DNA from: Platycnemis pennipes
Taxonomy: Eukaryota > Arthropoda > Insecta > Odonata > Platycnemididae
Reading direction: 5' to 3'
Assembly (NCBI GenBank): GCA_933228895.1
Contig: OW121856.1
Coordinates: 106,057,027 to 106,121,026 of the forward strand
DNA length: 64,000 bases
The notes beneath the pieces were generated by a model. That model was not told the origin of the DNA. It ran no database searches and saw only the letters and a program-made list of their open reading frames with translations. Position 1 is the stretch's first letter, and every line of letters starts with the position of its first letter. A program made the position numbers and the translations under genes. Shown here in pieces: positions 62,399 to 64,000 of the stretch.

Positions 62399-63687
62399 AG
62401 GCCGTTTTACACGGTCATTGATACTGCGCAGGCTGTTGCGAGAACACTTGCGCAAGAAATATTGCACTGGTTAAAGTGACGACTTGCGAGGACAGGCAGC
62501 GCCACTGCGCGAACGCTTGCGAGCAAATTAGAACATGTTCTAATCTGATACATGTGTTCGCGCAAGTTTGAAGTTAATTTCTCTCACTAGATGGTGCAGA
62601 TGTAGTGGCAACGAAATACCAGGGAATCACGGAATTCTAGCAATTAAATAGGTTGTTGACGATTGAGTTGGTTGTTTGTGTTTGCACTCAACTCCTTAGG
62701 TAGTGAATAAAGTGCAGTAATGATGAGCTGGGCGATTACTCACGTGGAAGCTTAAATTTCGTGCGTAAAGGAAGAACCTGTTACCTATTACCTTGGCCCA
62801 CATCCGTTCGTTCGTGGTGCAAATTTTGGGCTAAGTATACGGGACTAGGGTCTTCACTATTATGTCCAGACTATGGCTTAAAACATATTTTAAAGTGGTG
62901 GTAAATTATCGCGTCTTTCACGTCCAATTAATTGCTACTTAAAAGATCTTGACATTATGCGATATATTGGCGCCCCAGTAGCCACCCAATATTGGCCAAT
63001 GTTGGCTATTCATTGGCACCCCATATTGGCTATATGTTGGCAATGAGATGAGAACCAATGAATAGCCAATATTTTCTCAATATGGGCTACCCTGATTGCT
63101 CAATATGGGCTACCCTGCAGTCTCTCTGTGACTCTGGATATTTATTATAGTACATATAGACATATGAAAACATTGGTGTGTCTGGACTCAAATAAGTGGG
63201 CCTTGAAAATGTAAGTGGGAAAAAATCATGAAAATGTGTGTGCTGAGGCATAAATTATTAGTGAACTCTATGATTAACCATTATAAATATCATGGGGTTT
63301 AAGCCGATATTGAGTTTCATGGGGAAACCAATGTAACCACATGGGGTAGCCCATATTGAGTTTCGTGGGGAGCCAATGTGGGGTTACGTGGGGTAGCCAA
63401 TATTGGGCCAATATGGGCTTTCATTGGCAGTACATGGCCAATGAAAGCCAACATTGCCATCTTGGTCCAACATTGGCCCAATGTGGGCCCAATATGGTAG
63501 GCTACTGGGGCGGTATTACCGCTACTGAATGGCATATTGTCACTGACATAATGCACCGACGATTGCACCGTGTAAAGCTGTCAAGCAAGCGTCCTCGCAA
63601 TTCTCTACGTCACGGACTTTCGCAGACGACTGCTCAAACGCAATCAACATTAACTTGCGCAGTTTCAATGACCGTGTAAAACGGCCT
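62399..63687. mobile_element. TIR-3, PIF/Harbinger-like non-autonomous transposon
   Basis: 1289 bp with ~32-bp terminal inverted repeats, AGGCCGTTTTACACGG then TCATTGA and ACTGCGCA, differing at one position between ends. TTA lies on both sides (62396-62398 and 63688-63690), the 3-bp duplication known for PIF/Harbinger transposons. No transposase is encoded. A one-ended copy lies at 52015-52409. Another inverted-repeat element is embedded at 62971-63512. Confidence 0.75.
62971..63512. mobile_element. MITE-4, nested in TIR-3, with internal subrepeats
   Basis: Ends CGCCCCAGTAGCC and GGCTACTGGGGCG form a perfect 13-bp inverted repeat. The interior is built from many short CCAATATTGG / GGCCAATATGGGC / GGGTAGCCCATATTG-like words on both strands, with a quieter AT-rich centre (63140-63300). 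No clear target duplication. Open frames over the subrepeats are artefacts of the repeat. Confidence 0.65.
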
Positions 63688-63690
63688 TTA

Positions 63691-64000
63691 GATGAGGTGC
63701 ACAGACGCGATGGGCAGGCCCTCGATGCCCTCGGGCGACACCACTGTTTCGTGGTTCGCAACCGTCCCGCTTCCTGCTAATGTCGCTCAACGGAATTCAG
63801 CGTTCCCTGCAGCTAGAACGTATCGACAGCTAACGTATCGTATGCATTGACTGCCGCTCGGACACGGTGCATTAACGTGGGAATTTCGCAATTTTTAGTG
63901 AACGGAAGTGTCTTTAATTCATTGATCGCCTGCCTCCCTTGCTTGACAATGGTGCCTTCGCAAGGAGGACACGGGGCAGAACCCTCTGGGCACCCTCGGC
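63691..64000. other. No recognised feature
   Basis: CpG-richer unique sequence to the end of the window. A gene could continue beyond the edge, but nothing here supports one. Confidence 0.35.

Noticed and set aside
63317..63679. Open frames with repeated Gly-Pro-x-x and Trp-rich words
   Set aside because: They are translations of the MITE-4 subrepeats, not proteins.

Overview
This is a repeat-dominated piece of a eukaryotic nuclear genome. The retrotransposon types (CR1/L2-like and RTE LINEs, a Penelope-like element, tRNA-derived SINEs), the AT-rich filler and the lack of operons or ribosome-binding sites point to an arthropod, most likely a hemimetabolous insect. A damselfly or dragonfly is my low-confidence guess. 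I found no convincing host protein-coding gene, rRNA, functional tRNA or CRISPR array. The coding regions I recognise are broken retrotransposon reading frames.

Recurring families (names are mine). LINE-A1 and LINE-A2 are two CR1/L2-like subfamilies with about 30 pieces; nearly all keep the 3' end, which is a shared hairpin followed by a GATGTA-type tail. RTE-1 is an RTE-type LINE (longest copies 13.57-14.83 and 41.99-43.23 kb) ending in TGATGA repeats; RTE-2 is a diverged relative. PLE-1 is a Penelope-like element (16.7-17.9 kb) with RT followed by GIY-YIG. SINE-1 and SINE-2 are tRNA-derived. MITE-1 is a ~540-bp AATGGGG-ended repeat with 12 pieces. FB-2 is a ~285-bp fold-back pair. TIR-3 is a 1.29-kb element with TTA target duplications, carrying a second inverted-repeat element (MITE-4) inside it. 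A 944-bp TTAA-flanked element lies at 8.0-8.9 kb.

Layout. 0-5.3 kb: three MITE-1 copies, SINE-1 pieces, FB-2. 6-9 kb: RTE-1 piece, TTAA element. 9.7-11.4 kb: LINE-A2, SINE-2, RTE-1, LINE-A2. 12.7-15.3 kb: MITE-1, RTE-1 with target duplication, small fold-back. 16.2-20.3 kb: PLE-1, MITE-1, two inverted-repeat loci. 20.9-27.9 kb: LINE-A copies and a striking 441-bp fold-back at 22.75 kb. 28.8-35 kb: nested RTE-1/LINE, MITE-1, the longest LINE-A2, another fold-back. 37-49 kb: alternating LINE-A and RTE-1. 49.7-57.8 kb: MITE-1, LINE-A, SINE-1. 58-64 kb: RTE-2, LINE-A, FB-2, TIR-3.

The most interesting signal is a set of small fold-back loci. Three (15.1, 22.75, 34.75 kb) are bounded by 13-14 bp direct repeats, and several carry a hammerhead-ribozyme-like core (CTGAAGA, helix, GAAAC) that also occurs, degenerate, downstream of the PLE-1 reading frame. 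They look like short, possibly ribozyme-bearing, non-autonomous relatives of Penelope-like elements. Second is SINE-2, whose 3' end copies the 3' end of RTE-1, implying a SINE-LINE partnership. All family assignments rest on reading the sequence by eye; no database search was possible.
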